This document shows positions 58,006 to 64,000 of a stretch of 64,000 bases of DNA, one piece after another. The stretch comes from Streptomyces maremycinicus. Its GTDB lineage: Bacteria > Actinomycetota > Actinomycetes > Streptomycetales > Streptomycetaceae. The position numbers and the translations under genes are program-made. The notes under the pieces were generated by a model. The model was not told where the DNA came from and did no database searches. It worked only from the letters and a program-made list of their open reading frames with translations. Location: contig NZ_BBYG01000018.1 of the NCBI RefSeq assembly GCF_001184025.1, positions 328,617 through 392,616 on the forward strand, in the 5' to 3' direction. Each line of letters starts with the position of its first letter. Position 1 is the first letter of the stretch.

Positions 58006-58790
58006 GTGGCCGGGAGCTGGTACGCCAGGACGTAGGCGTCCGCCGCCATGACCGTGTCGCAGACCTCGACCGCTCGCCCCTCGGTGTCGAAGGCAGTCCG
58101 GATCAGGTGGATCACGGGGACGCCGGCCGCCAGGTGGAGCGTCTTCACCTCAGCGGGGGAGGGCATCCGGGCGCGGATCTCCTCTTCGAAGTGGTCGAGG
58201 CGGTGGCCCAGCTCTTCGAGACGGGCGTAGATGCCGCCGGGCCCGGGGTTGGGTTCGGCGATCTGCGTACCGCGGGCGATGTCGAGCGGGAGGTACGAGG
58301 TCGCGAACTCGACCGGTCGCCCGTCGAGGAGGTAGCGGCGCCGACGGGCGAGCACTCGACGTACGGAGCCGAGGCGGGTGGAGATGTCCTGACTGGCTTT
58401 CTCCTCCTTGACCTCGAGGCTGTCGACCTTGGGATGACTGCCGACGGCATCGGCCTCGACGATGAACGCGGACTTCCCCTGCTCTCGGTGCCGCCGGGCG
58501 AACCGGTCGGAGGCGAGACGCCGAACGGGCGGACGCGGCCGGACGTAGACGCCCTTGCCGTGCTCGGCGTGCACCAGGCCCTCGCCCTGGAGGATGGAGA
58601 AGGAGTTCCTGACCGTCATGCGGGAGACCCCGTAGTGGTCGACGAGCTCGGCCTCAGAGGGGAGCTTCTCCCCTTCCCGGAATCGCCCACGGTCGATGGC
58701 CTCACGCAGTTGGTCGGCGATCTGGCGAAAGACCGCACGATCGCTCGTGGGGTCGAGATCACCGAGCAGGCCCGAAGACAGAGGGCTCAC
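58002..58790 (-). CDS. korSA: GntR-family repressor (KorSA-like)
   Basis: 262-residue transcription regulator. Residues about 20-90 form the GntR winged helix (ADQLREAIDRGRFREGEKLPSEAELVDHYGVSRMTVRNSFSILQGEGLV). The rest is a UTRA effector domain (VRRVLARRRRYLLDGRPVEFATSYLPLDIA). In pSAM2 the GntR protein KorSA silences transfer genes. The operator-like motifs before and around this gene suggest autoregulation and control of the transfer operon. Confidence 0.87.
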   Translation of the reverse strand: MSPLSSGLLGDLDPTSDRAVFRQIADQLREAIDRGRFREGEKLPSEAELVDHYGVSRMTVRNSFSILQGEGLVHAEHGKGVYVRPRPPVRRLASDRFARRHREQGKSAFIVEADAVGSHPKVDSLEVKEEKASQDISTRLGSVRRVLARRRRYLLDGRPVEFATSYLPLDIARGTQIAEPNPGPGGIYARLEELGHRLDHFEEEIRARMPSPAEVKTLHLAAGVPVIHLIRTAFDTEGRAVEVCDTVMAADAYVLAYQLPAT

Positions 58791-58807
58791 GTGTACTCCT
58801 TTAGGTA

Positions 58808-58818
58808 TCTAGACGAGT
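58808..58818. promoter_or_regulatory. KorSA-like operator motif
   Basis: TCTAGACGAGT, inverse of ACTCGTCTAGA, in the short space between the divergent repressor and Nudix genes, 18 bases from the repressor start. Confidence 0.6.
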
Positions 58819-58873
58819 GGGCGAGCGTTGTTGCTACGGTGGAGAGCCTAGCCATCCGAGAGGGCCGAGGAAC

Positions 58874-59305
58874 GTGAGCACAGAACGCCCGCACTCCGTG
58901 AGCGTGGCCGGGGTCGTCGTCGACGACCAGGGCCGGGCCCTCCTGATCCAGCGCCGCGACAACGGTCACTGGGAACCGCCGGGTGGAATCCTCGAACGTG
59001 AGGAGTCCATCCCCGAAGCCCTTCAGCGCGAGGTCCTCGAAGAGACCGGCGTCAAGATCGCGCTTCCCGCGACCCTCACGGGCGTCTACAAGAACATGAC
59101 GGGCCTGATCGTCTCGCTGGTCTTCCGGTGCGAAGCGGCCGACGGCACGCCGACGACCGGCGACGAGACCCGCGCCCTGCGGTGGGTCACCCGTGAAGAA
59201 GTCTCCGAACTCGCCGACGAGGCGTACGCGATCCGCGTCATCGACGCATTGGACGCGGCATCCCCGCCGGCCATTCGCGCCCACGACGGCGTGAAACTCG
59301 TCTAG
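58874..59305 (+). CDS. Nudix hydrolase (Pif-like)
   Basis: 143-residue Nudix protein. The full box is present: GGILEREESIPEALQREVLEETGVKI (G-x5-E-x7-REVLEETG). GTG start after CGAGGAAC. In pSAM2 the Nudix gene pif confers immunity against entry of a second copy. The same place, next to the divergent korSA gene, suggests that role, although a general nucleotide pyrophosphatase is also possible. Confidence 0.85.
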   Translation: MSTERPHSVSVAGVVVDDQGRALLIQRRDNGHWEPPGGILEREESIPEALQREVLEETGVKIALPATLTGVYKNMTGLIVSLVFRCEAADGTPTTGDETRALRWVTREEVSELADEAYAIRVIDALDAASPPAIRAHDGVKLV

Positions 59306-59351
59306 TCCGAACCCGCTGCACATGGCGGCCTACCAGCATGAAGGAACTTGT

Positions 59352-59780
59352 ATGCACGAGTATACGAGTACTGCCCGGGTCTGGGGACTGTCTTGCCCAG
59401 GTTTCCCTGAAGAGGTCAGCCGGGCCCGGCGCTGGACGCGCGACATCCTGCGTGGCTCCCCTTTTGCCGAAGACGCCGAACTGATCGTGAGCGAGCTGAT
59501 CGCGAACGCGATCCTCCACACGGCCAGCGGTTTGGACTCCGGCAGCTTTCACCTGGCCGTCGCCGTCTCGGCGCAGGTGGTCGCGGTCTCGGTTACAGAC
59601 AACGGAGGTACCGGCACGGCCCCCAAGGCCGAGCACCAGGACCAGGACGCCGAACACGGCCGAGGCCTCGGCATGGTCAGTGCGATCGCCCATCGAGTCG
59701 TGATCCACGAAAGCGACGGCGGCCACACGGTCACCGCGGAGCTCCTCACGGACGTACGCCGAGGAGGTCACCCATGCTGA
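59352..59780 (+). CDS. HATPase_c ATP-binding protein (RsbW/anti-sigma-like)
   Basis: 142-residue GHKL ATPase of the kind used as anti-sigma kinases in Streptomyces. N box IVSELIANAILHT, G1 VTDNGGTG, and G2 HGRGLGMVSAIA are clear. ATG follows GAAGGA by six bases. An operator-like motif begins within its first codons. It overlaps the next gene by seven bases. It may link the element to host sigma-factor control. Confidence 0.84.
   Translation: MHEYTSTARVWGLSCPGFPEEVSRARRWTRDILRGSPFAEDAELIVSELIANAILHTASGLDSGSFHLAVAVSAQVVAVSVTDNGGTGTAPKAEHQDQDAEHGRGLGMVSAIAHRVVIHESDGGHTVTAELLTDVRRGGHPC
59356..59370. promoter_or_regulatory. KorSA-like operator motif overlapping a start
   Basis: ACGAGTATACGAGTA; the TATACGAGT half is identical to the palindrome at 57625-57640. 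It covers codons 2-7 of the ATPase gene. Confidence 0.5.
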
Positions 59781-60166
59781 AGACGACGACCAGCCCCGGC
59801 TTCTGGTGCGAGTGCTGGACGGAAAGGCTTGGCGGGCAGCAGACGCCGGCGCTCTTCGGATCCTTCGACGCCTACTCGGCGGTCGAGGCGAACAACTGGG
59901 TGGCGACCATCCTGCGCACCATCTCACCGGCTCTCGACACGGCAGCTTCCACAGAAGCGTGGACGCGGCTCCACGACGACCGCATCGACACGCGACGAGC
60001 CCTGTTGCGCCGGGAGCCCTGGACGGTGTCCATCACCCACGTCAGCACTCGCATCACTTGGACGGTCCGACCGGCACTCTTCCTGCCGATGGCACACCGT
60101 CAGAGCAGGCAACTTCCCCCGTGTGCGTACGACTTCAAGCCTCACAGGCCCCGCACGACGGACTGA
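59774..60166 (+). CDS. Mobile-element hypothetical protein
   Basis: 130-residue protein, ATG overlapping the stop of the ATPase gene. It contains FGSFDAYSAVEANNWVATILRTISPAL and several Trp and Cys. Similar proteins are known at this place in actinomycete elements, but I cannot assign a role. It is the last gene of the rightward regulatory operon and probably lies near the element's right end. Confidence 0.6.
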   Translation: MLKTTTSPGFWCECWTERLGGQQTPALFGSFDAYSAVEANNWVATILRTISPALDTAASTEAWTRLHDDRIDTRRALLRREPWTVSITHVSTRITWTVRPALFLPMAHRQSRQLPPCAYDFKPHRPRTTD

Positions 60167-60514
60167 GTTACAACTTTCTCTACTGGTTCAAGGCAGCTCG
60201 CTCCGCTCCCCGCGCGCGGCCCGGCCCCCGGCCGGGCCTGCGCTCCTGCCTTCGTCCCGCTCCAGCCCGGCCGGCACCCGGGCCGCGCACACCATGCAGC
60301 TGCCTGATGCAGGAGAAGTGTTACGTCGTCGGGTGGAGCGATCGGCTCCACGGACCGCCCCGACGCGCGGGAAGCTTGCGGAGCCATGATCATTGCGCCA
60401 CGGCACCGCTATCCCAAAGCCGCTACGCCGACCTACGGTATCGGCCCCCTACGCCTCGGCGCGTCTCATATGATGGCGTGACATATCTGAGAATTTCCTT
60501 TCGGGGAGGGGTCA
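60167..60514. other. Spacer at right of conjugative element
   Basis: 348 bases without a gene. A stem GGCCCGGC/GCCGGGCC at 60218-60238 may end the upstream operon. From about 60470 the base composition drops sharply in GC. No attachment-site repeat matching the int side was found. The Shine-Dalgarno GGGGAGGGG ends it. Confidence 0.45.
60218..60238 (+). terminator. GC-rich hairpin after element operon
   Basis: An eight-base stem with a five-base loop, about 50 bases after the last stop. No T tract. Confidence 0.5.
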
Positions 60515-61225
60515 ATGTCCTCACGCTCGGCGAGCGAAAAGATCAGCGGATCCGTAGTGGTGCTAGTGGCAGGCCTAATCGCCGACTTGTCGGCGGCTGC
60601 ACTCTTTCTCATTTCGCCAGAAACGCGCAATTGGCTAAGGCGTGAATATTTTCTCGTCTCACTCGCAGGACTGCTGCTATTCGCAGCAGTCGTAACGCTG
60701 ATCAATATGACACTTTCGCACCGAGAGAGGATTTCCGAACTTCAAGATGAAGTGCAGGAGCTGACTTCCCGTCTCGCCTCTCCAACCAGCCATGACATTG
60801 AAATGTTCAGAGCGATTAATGATCACGCGTCACCTCAAGCATCCTTTCTTGTTTGGCTGCGAGAAAGCTTTCTTGTTACGCGCGCCCATGTGGAAGGATT
60901 CCAAGCCCTCGAAAGAATGATTGAGTTCTTCGAGCGCGAGCCCAGGGGATTCGACGACGGTGAGCTAAATGACACCTATCAGAGCTTCATTGGAGCCGGC
61001 CGCGACCTGGTCAACAAGATGACAGATCACATGTGGTACGAGGGGGAGGGACTGACGCGCCTCGAAGTTCCACGAGAGTGGGAGCGCACTCAACCTGAAA
61101 GGCTTGAGCAAGCAATTCGCGAGATCGGTGCGGCACACGAATGCTTTATTTCGTCCTACGATGCCTTCTTCTTGGCTACTCAACGCAAGAGGTTGTCGAA
61201 TGTGCTCTCAACACCGCCCCGCTAG
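60515..61225 (+). CDS. Two-TM protein with cytoplasmic helical domain, unknown
   Basis: 236-residue protein. Two hydrophobic helices (about 14-35 and 45-65) precede a coiled-coil (HRERISELQDEVQELTSRL) and a soluble helical domain rich in Phe, Trp and Glu. ATG follows a strong GGGGAGGGG. Base composition is far more AT-rich than the rest of the window, a sign of recent acquisition. No catalytic motif is visible. It converges with a peptidase-like gene; the pair may be cargo such as phage defence, but that is a guess. Confidence 0.6.
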   Translation: MSSRSASEKISGSVVVLVAGLIADLSAAALFLISPETRNWLRREYFLVSLAGLLLFAAVVTLINMTLSHRERISELQDEVQELTSRLASPTSHDIEMFRAINDHASPQASFLVWLRESFLVTRAHVEGFQALERMIEFFEREPRGFDDGELNDTYQSFIGAGRDLVNKMTDHMWYEGEGLTRLEVPREWERTQPERLEQAIREIGAAHECFISSYDAFFLATQRKRLSNVLSTPPR

Positions 61226-61336
61226 TCTCGCGAAAATCGACAGTACGAAACCCTCTCACGGAAGAGCCAGACAATTACTCTTAGCGCATCGGTGGCCGCC
61301 GATTGACTCCGGACAATATAAATCCGACTAGGGTGC

Positions 61337-62524
61337 TTATGCGGTCCCGCCACTAAGCCTTCGATGCTCTTCCCTGAACTCAACTTCTAGATCTATCATC
61401 CACGAGAAAGTGTTCAGGAAGTTTGGCATTTTTACGTCGGCGCCAGCCTTTGATGCCCAGGTCTGCAGGACGGCCGAGATGAATCCACGGAGTTGGATCA
61501 TGAATCCCATGGGATGATCCCCTATCTCGCCCACAGGCAGGCTCATTGTAATCTCCTTGACCAGTCGAAACATTATTTCATATCGTGTCAGGAAGTCGGG
61601 ATGCGTTTCATTGGCACCCCTGGAAACCCAACCACCTGACACATGCGCCAATGCGACCAGAGCAATCATCGAACCGCCGACGGCATTATAAGAGCGAACT
61701 CGAGTAGCCTTCTCTGAAAGCGTCCCCGACAGGAGGAGGAGCGCCCCAACATCGGCCTCAACCTCTTGCTTTTGGTCACCGTTTAGGCCGTCCAACATTT
61801 CAGCTATTTCGATTCGCCTTAGCCATTCACTGATTGTTCTTTTAGCAGATGGCGAGTGGCGGAACGAGGCGTCGGTATGTCCAAGCATGTGGTGACAGAA
61901 TTCGTGAGCCATCACGAATTGCTCGACCACATTCACCAAGTTGAAGTAGTCACTCTCCTTCCTGCGTGGAGGTAGGTCGATCTGAAGAGGATGCATGGCG
62001 CGCACATGCCGTTCGGCAGCCCATGTAGGGATGGCTTGATCAGTCACATCGATAGGCTCGAACGCGGCACGCTCGATCTCCTCCATGATCAACATTGTCG
62101 TCTCTGTGTCTTCGTCATCGAAATTAACCTCCTTCCCGGTTGTCAGGACGGAGTCGTAGAAATGACTAAAGAGTGTAGTGTAGATCATCGCTGCCAAGGT
62201 GAAGCCGTAGTTGATCTCAATGATTCCAGCGCTCCTGAATGAGGAAGCTTCAGCATTGGCTTCTCCTTTGAAAGCGCGCGCCACAAAGATATTGCGCATA
62301 GTCGCTTTCCATTCTGCGGGGGCAAGGTCAATCAGGGCTCGCGTTGCGCCATCAAGTTCCGGGCAATTGGAATGCTGAGGCTCCCATTCGAGAAATCCGG
62401 CATATTTCTCATCATTCACAAGCTCTCGATGATTAGCCTGCTCGAAGAGTGTCTTCCAAAAATTTTCCTCAGGCCGACCGCAATCGACAAAGAATTGACG
62501 ACGAGATTCGCTGAGCTTCCACAT
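61337..62524 (-). CDS. HEXXH zinc metallopeptidase-like protein
   Basis: 395-residue protein with the zinc-binding motif MAHEFCHHMLGH near residue 220 and a likely third ligand in QEVEADVGALLL about 50 residues later, the gluzincin pattern. The N-terminal 200 residues are helical. No signal peptide, so it acts inside the cell. ATG follows AGGGGGGAA. AT-rich like its neighbour. Cytosolic HEXXH proteins in islands include ImmA-type repressor proteases and Lit-type phage-exclusion proteases; which applies here cannot be told. Confidence 0.68.
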   Translation of the reverse strand: MWKLSESRRQFFVDCGRPEENFWKTLFEQANHRELVNDEKYAGFLEWEPQHSNCPELDGATRALIDLAPAEWKATMRNIFVARAFKGEANAEASSFRSAGIIEINYGFTLAAMIYTTLFSHFYDSVLTTGKEVNFDDEDTETTMLIMEEIERAAFEPIDVTDQAIPTWAAERHVRAMHPLQIDLPPRRKESDYFNLVNVVEQFVMAHEFCHHMLGHTDASFRHSPSAKRTISEWLRRIEIAEMLDGLNGDQKQEVEADVGALLLLSGTLSEKATRVRSYNAVGGSMIALVALAHVSGGWVSRGANETHPDFLTRYEIMFRLVKEITMSLPVGEIGDHPMGFMIQLRGFISAVLQTWASKAGADVKMPNFLNTFSWMIDLEVEFREEHRRLSGGTA

Positions 62525-63161
62525 GTTCCCCCCTGATTGCCCGCAGTGAATACCCTGCTCAATCAAAGCATGATGACACCTTTTAGTTCGTGTTGTAGAG
62601 AACATCGGATGCCGCCCAGCGTGACCATCGAGAGTTCGCCCAGGTCATCGGCTCGACTCTCCCTCGGAGGCAGCAGCTGTCCAACCGGAGAACTCCGGCC
62701 TCATCCTCACGGGCCCGCAGTCGCGGCTGCTCTGGTCGGCGGCACCAGCAGCGTGGCTGAGGCCGGTGGGGGTGCAGCGAGACATACGCGCGCCTGATCG
62801 GTCGACGCACCCGCCGTCGTGGCTCACTGTCGTCGGCTGAGGTTCAGACGGGGTGTATCGAGAGTGCTGGCTGTCAGTCGAGGGCGGCAGAGCTGGGCCA
62901 TCCCTGAGCTGTGCGCTACCAGGCCATCACCGTGTGCTACTATCAACCTGCTCGACCGAGCCAGCAGGATCTTCTGCGCCACGGTGTATGCCCGTAGGCG
63001 GACCTGCTTAGCCGTAGAGCACATTGGAAATAGAGAGCTTGGAAGGAGACAGCACGTGCATGGCCCTGAGACGGCCGGCACGGGTTGGCTCTTGCCTGCC
63101 CGGGCCGGACAGCCGGCCCGGAACCCCGGGGCGGACGCACTACCCCAGGAGGCAGGTAAGC
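62525..63161. other. 637-bp stretch without a supported gene
   Basis: GC content rises again. Several short open frames on both strands lack start signals and recognisable sequence. Just before 63162 there are GC-rich inverted segments (around 63060-63125) and then CAGGAGGCAGG, the leader of the following small gene. Confidence 0.4.
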
Positions 63162-63299
63162 GTGGGACTGGAAGTCATCTTCGGTCTTGGCATGGCGGTC
63201 GGAATTGCTGCGACTAAGGCTGCGCAGAAGGCCAAGCAGAAGATCAAGCGTCGGTTCAACGAAGAGGTCGAGTCGATCCTGAAGGACAAGGACAGCTAG
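63162..63299 (+). CDS. 45-residue small protein
   Basis: GTG with AGGAGG nine bases upstream, a near-perfect Shine-Dalgarno. The peptide begins VGLEVIFGLGMAVGIAATKAAQKAK and ends FNEEVESILKDKDS: a short hydrophobic helix and then a Lys-rich amphipathic helix. A strong terminator hairpin follows. This strongly suggests a real small gene, perhaps a membrane-active peptide. No family recognised. Confidence 0.55.
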   Translation: MGLEVIFGLGMAVGIAATKAAQKAKQKIKRRFNEEVESILKDKDS

Positions 63300-63310
63300 G
63301 CCTTGCGGCC

Positions 63311-63335
63311 GCCCGCCCTCCTCTTGAGGGCGGGC
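63311..63335 (+). terminator. Hairpin after small gene
   Basis: GCCCGCCCTC and GAGGGCGGGC form a 10-base stem with a five-base loop, 12 bases past the stop. Confidence 0.8.
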
Positions 63336-63585
63336 GAGGTCCGCGCGATGGCCTGGACGATGCCGGAGCCCGCTCAACGCCTCGTGGCCGTCTCAGTTTC
63401 CGTCTCATTCAGCGCCGTTCACGGCCGTTCGGAGAAGACCGGAGGCGGTTGCCTCTCAAATAACCGGCCGCCCATGAACGCAGGTGAACGACCCCGGCCG
63501 AGGCTCCCGGGGTCACCACCACAGTTGGAAAGCGTGTTGGTGGGCCTGCGGGATGCCAGACACGACGACCGGCAGCACGCCGCTT

Positions 63586-64000
63586 AGAGCTCGTAACAGG
63601 ATCTTGTTGAAGTGCCCTGATCGGGCGTGACTGTTGTGATGATCTGAGCGTTCGGGTGGGTGTGACGAATCGGCCGTGGATCGTGGACGACGACTTGTGG
63701 GCGCTGATCGAACCGTTGCTGCCGCCCTGGCCCGAGCGGTCGCCGGGGCCGAAACCGGTGCCGGACCGGCTGTGCCTGCAGGGCATCCTGTACGTCCTGC
63801 ACCAGGACATCGCCTGGCAACTCTTGCCCCTTGAGCTGGGGTTCGGATCCGGACAGACCTGCTGGCGGCGTCTGGATCGCTGGCAGCAGACAGGGGTCTT
63901 CGACCAGTTGCACCGCATCCTGCTCGCGAAACTGAACGCAGTCGGCGAGCTCGACTGGTCCCGCGCGTGCGTGGATGGCTCCCACGTTCGCGCAGAAAAA
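63586..64000 (+). mobile_element. IS5-family insertion sequence, left end (cut by window)
   Basis: Begins near GAGCTCGTAACAGGATC, which has the look of an IS end; the right end is outside. The exact terminal repeat cannot be fixed with only one end. Confidence 0.65.
63662..64000 (+). CDS. IS5-family transposase, N-terminal part
   Basis: The frame is open to the window end, giving 113 residues. GTG start. It reads VDDDLWALIEPLLPPWPERSPGPKPVPDR and then GILYVLHQDIAWQLLP and WRRLDRWQQTGVFDQLH, the helix-turn-helix region found at the start of IS5/IS1031-type transposases. The first DDE Asp is probably in CVDGSHVRAEK at the very end. Some members of this group are split in two frames; whether that holds here lies beyond the window. 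Confidence 0.85.
   Translation, partial: MTNRPWIVDDDLWALIEPLLPPWPERSPGPKPVPDRLCLQGILYVLHQDIAWQLLPLELGFGSGQTCWRRLDRWQQTGVFDQLHRILLAKLNAVGELDWSRACVDGSHVRAEK

Noticed and set aside
60188..60406. Short frames on both strands in the spacer after the element
   Set aside because: Pro/Arg/Ala-rich low-complexity frames over a GC-rich hairpin; no supporting signals.
63409..63985. Minus-strand frames over the insertion sequence
   Set aside because: Antisense to a recognisable IS5-type transposase reading rightward to the window end.

Overview
The window is high-GC actinobacterial chromosome and almost certainly Streptomyces. It carries rodlins, short and long chaplins, a MelC1/MelC2 tyrosinase pair, sporulation dynamins, a pSAM2-type integrative conjugative element and TTA (bldA-type) codons. 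From memory, the chaplin, rodlin and melC gene order resembles the S. coelicolor chpG-melC-chpF-chpA-chpD-rdl region; this was not checked by search.

Layout. 1-8 kb: end of an amino-acid permease, a hydrolase/ABC-ATPase fusion with its permease, a vWA lipoprotein and an acyl-CoA ligase. 8-12.7 kb: surface-layer genes (three rodlins, an LCP protein between two of them, a short chaplin and a long repeat-rich wall-anchored chaplin). 12.7-27.5 kb: an exopolysaccharide locus. It has an FAD oxidoreductase and ATP-grasp pair, a divergent GH26 hydrolase, and a tightly overlapping leftward operon coding for a FemAB-like transferase, Wzz-like protein, two glycosyltransferases, deacetylase, MurJ-like flippase, O-antigen-ligase-like protein and initiating sugar transferase. 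27.7-33.7 kb: two more chaplins, several small secreted proteins, a VKOR and tyrosinase. 33.8-39.7 kb: an unusual block with an acyl carrier protein, FkbH-like protein, branched-polyamine-synthase/GNAT fusion, divergent AdoMet-decarboxylase-like protein, alpha/beta hydrolase and phosphopantetheinyl transferase. I regard this as the best candidate for an undescribed pathway.

39.8-44 kb is accessory: small orphan genes, an integrase tail, and a 1,455-bp insertion in tRNA-Arg(UCU) bounded by 44-bp direct repeats. The insertion carries a ribbon-helix-helix/unknown gene pair whose second gene has two TTA codons. 44.3-50.9 kb returns to core: the two-dynamin operon, a second single-strand-binding protein and a thioester-domain wall-anchored protein.

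51.4-60.2 kb is an actinomycete integrative and conjugative element (int, xis, repSA, spread genes, TraSA translocase, KorSA-like repressor, Pif-like Nudix). Five related operator-like motifs sit near its gene starts and next to the repressor. 60.5-62.5 kb is AT-richer cargo with a two-TM protein and a zinc-peptidase-like protein. The window ends inside an IS5-family insertion sequence.

Coordinates and motifs were read directly from the sequence. Family names rest on recognised motifs and were not confirmed by database search.
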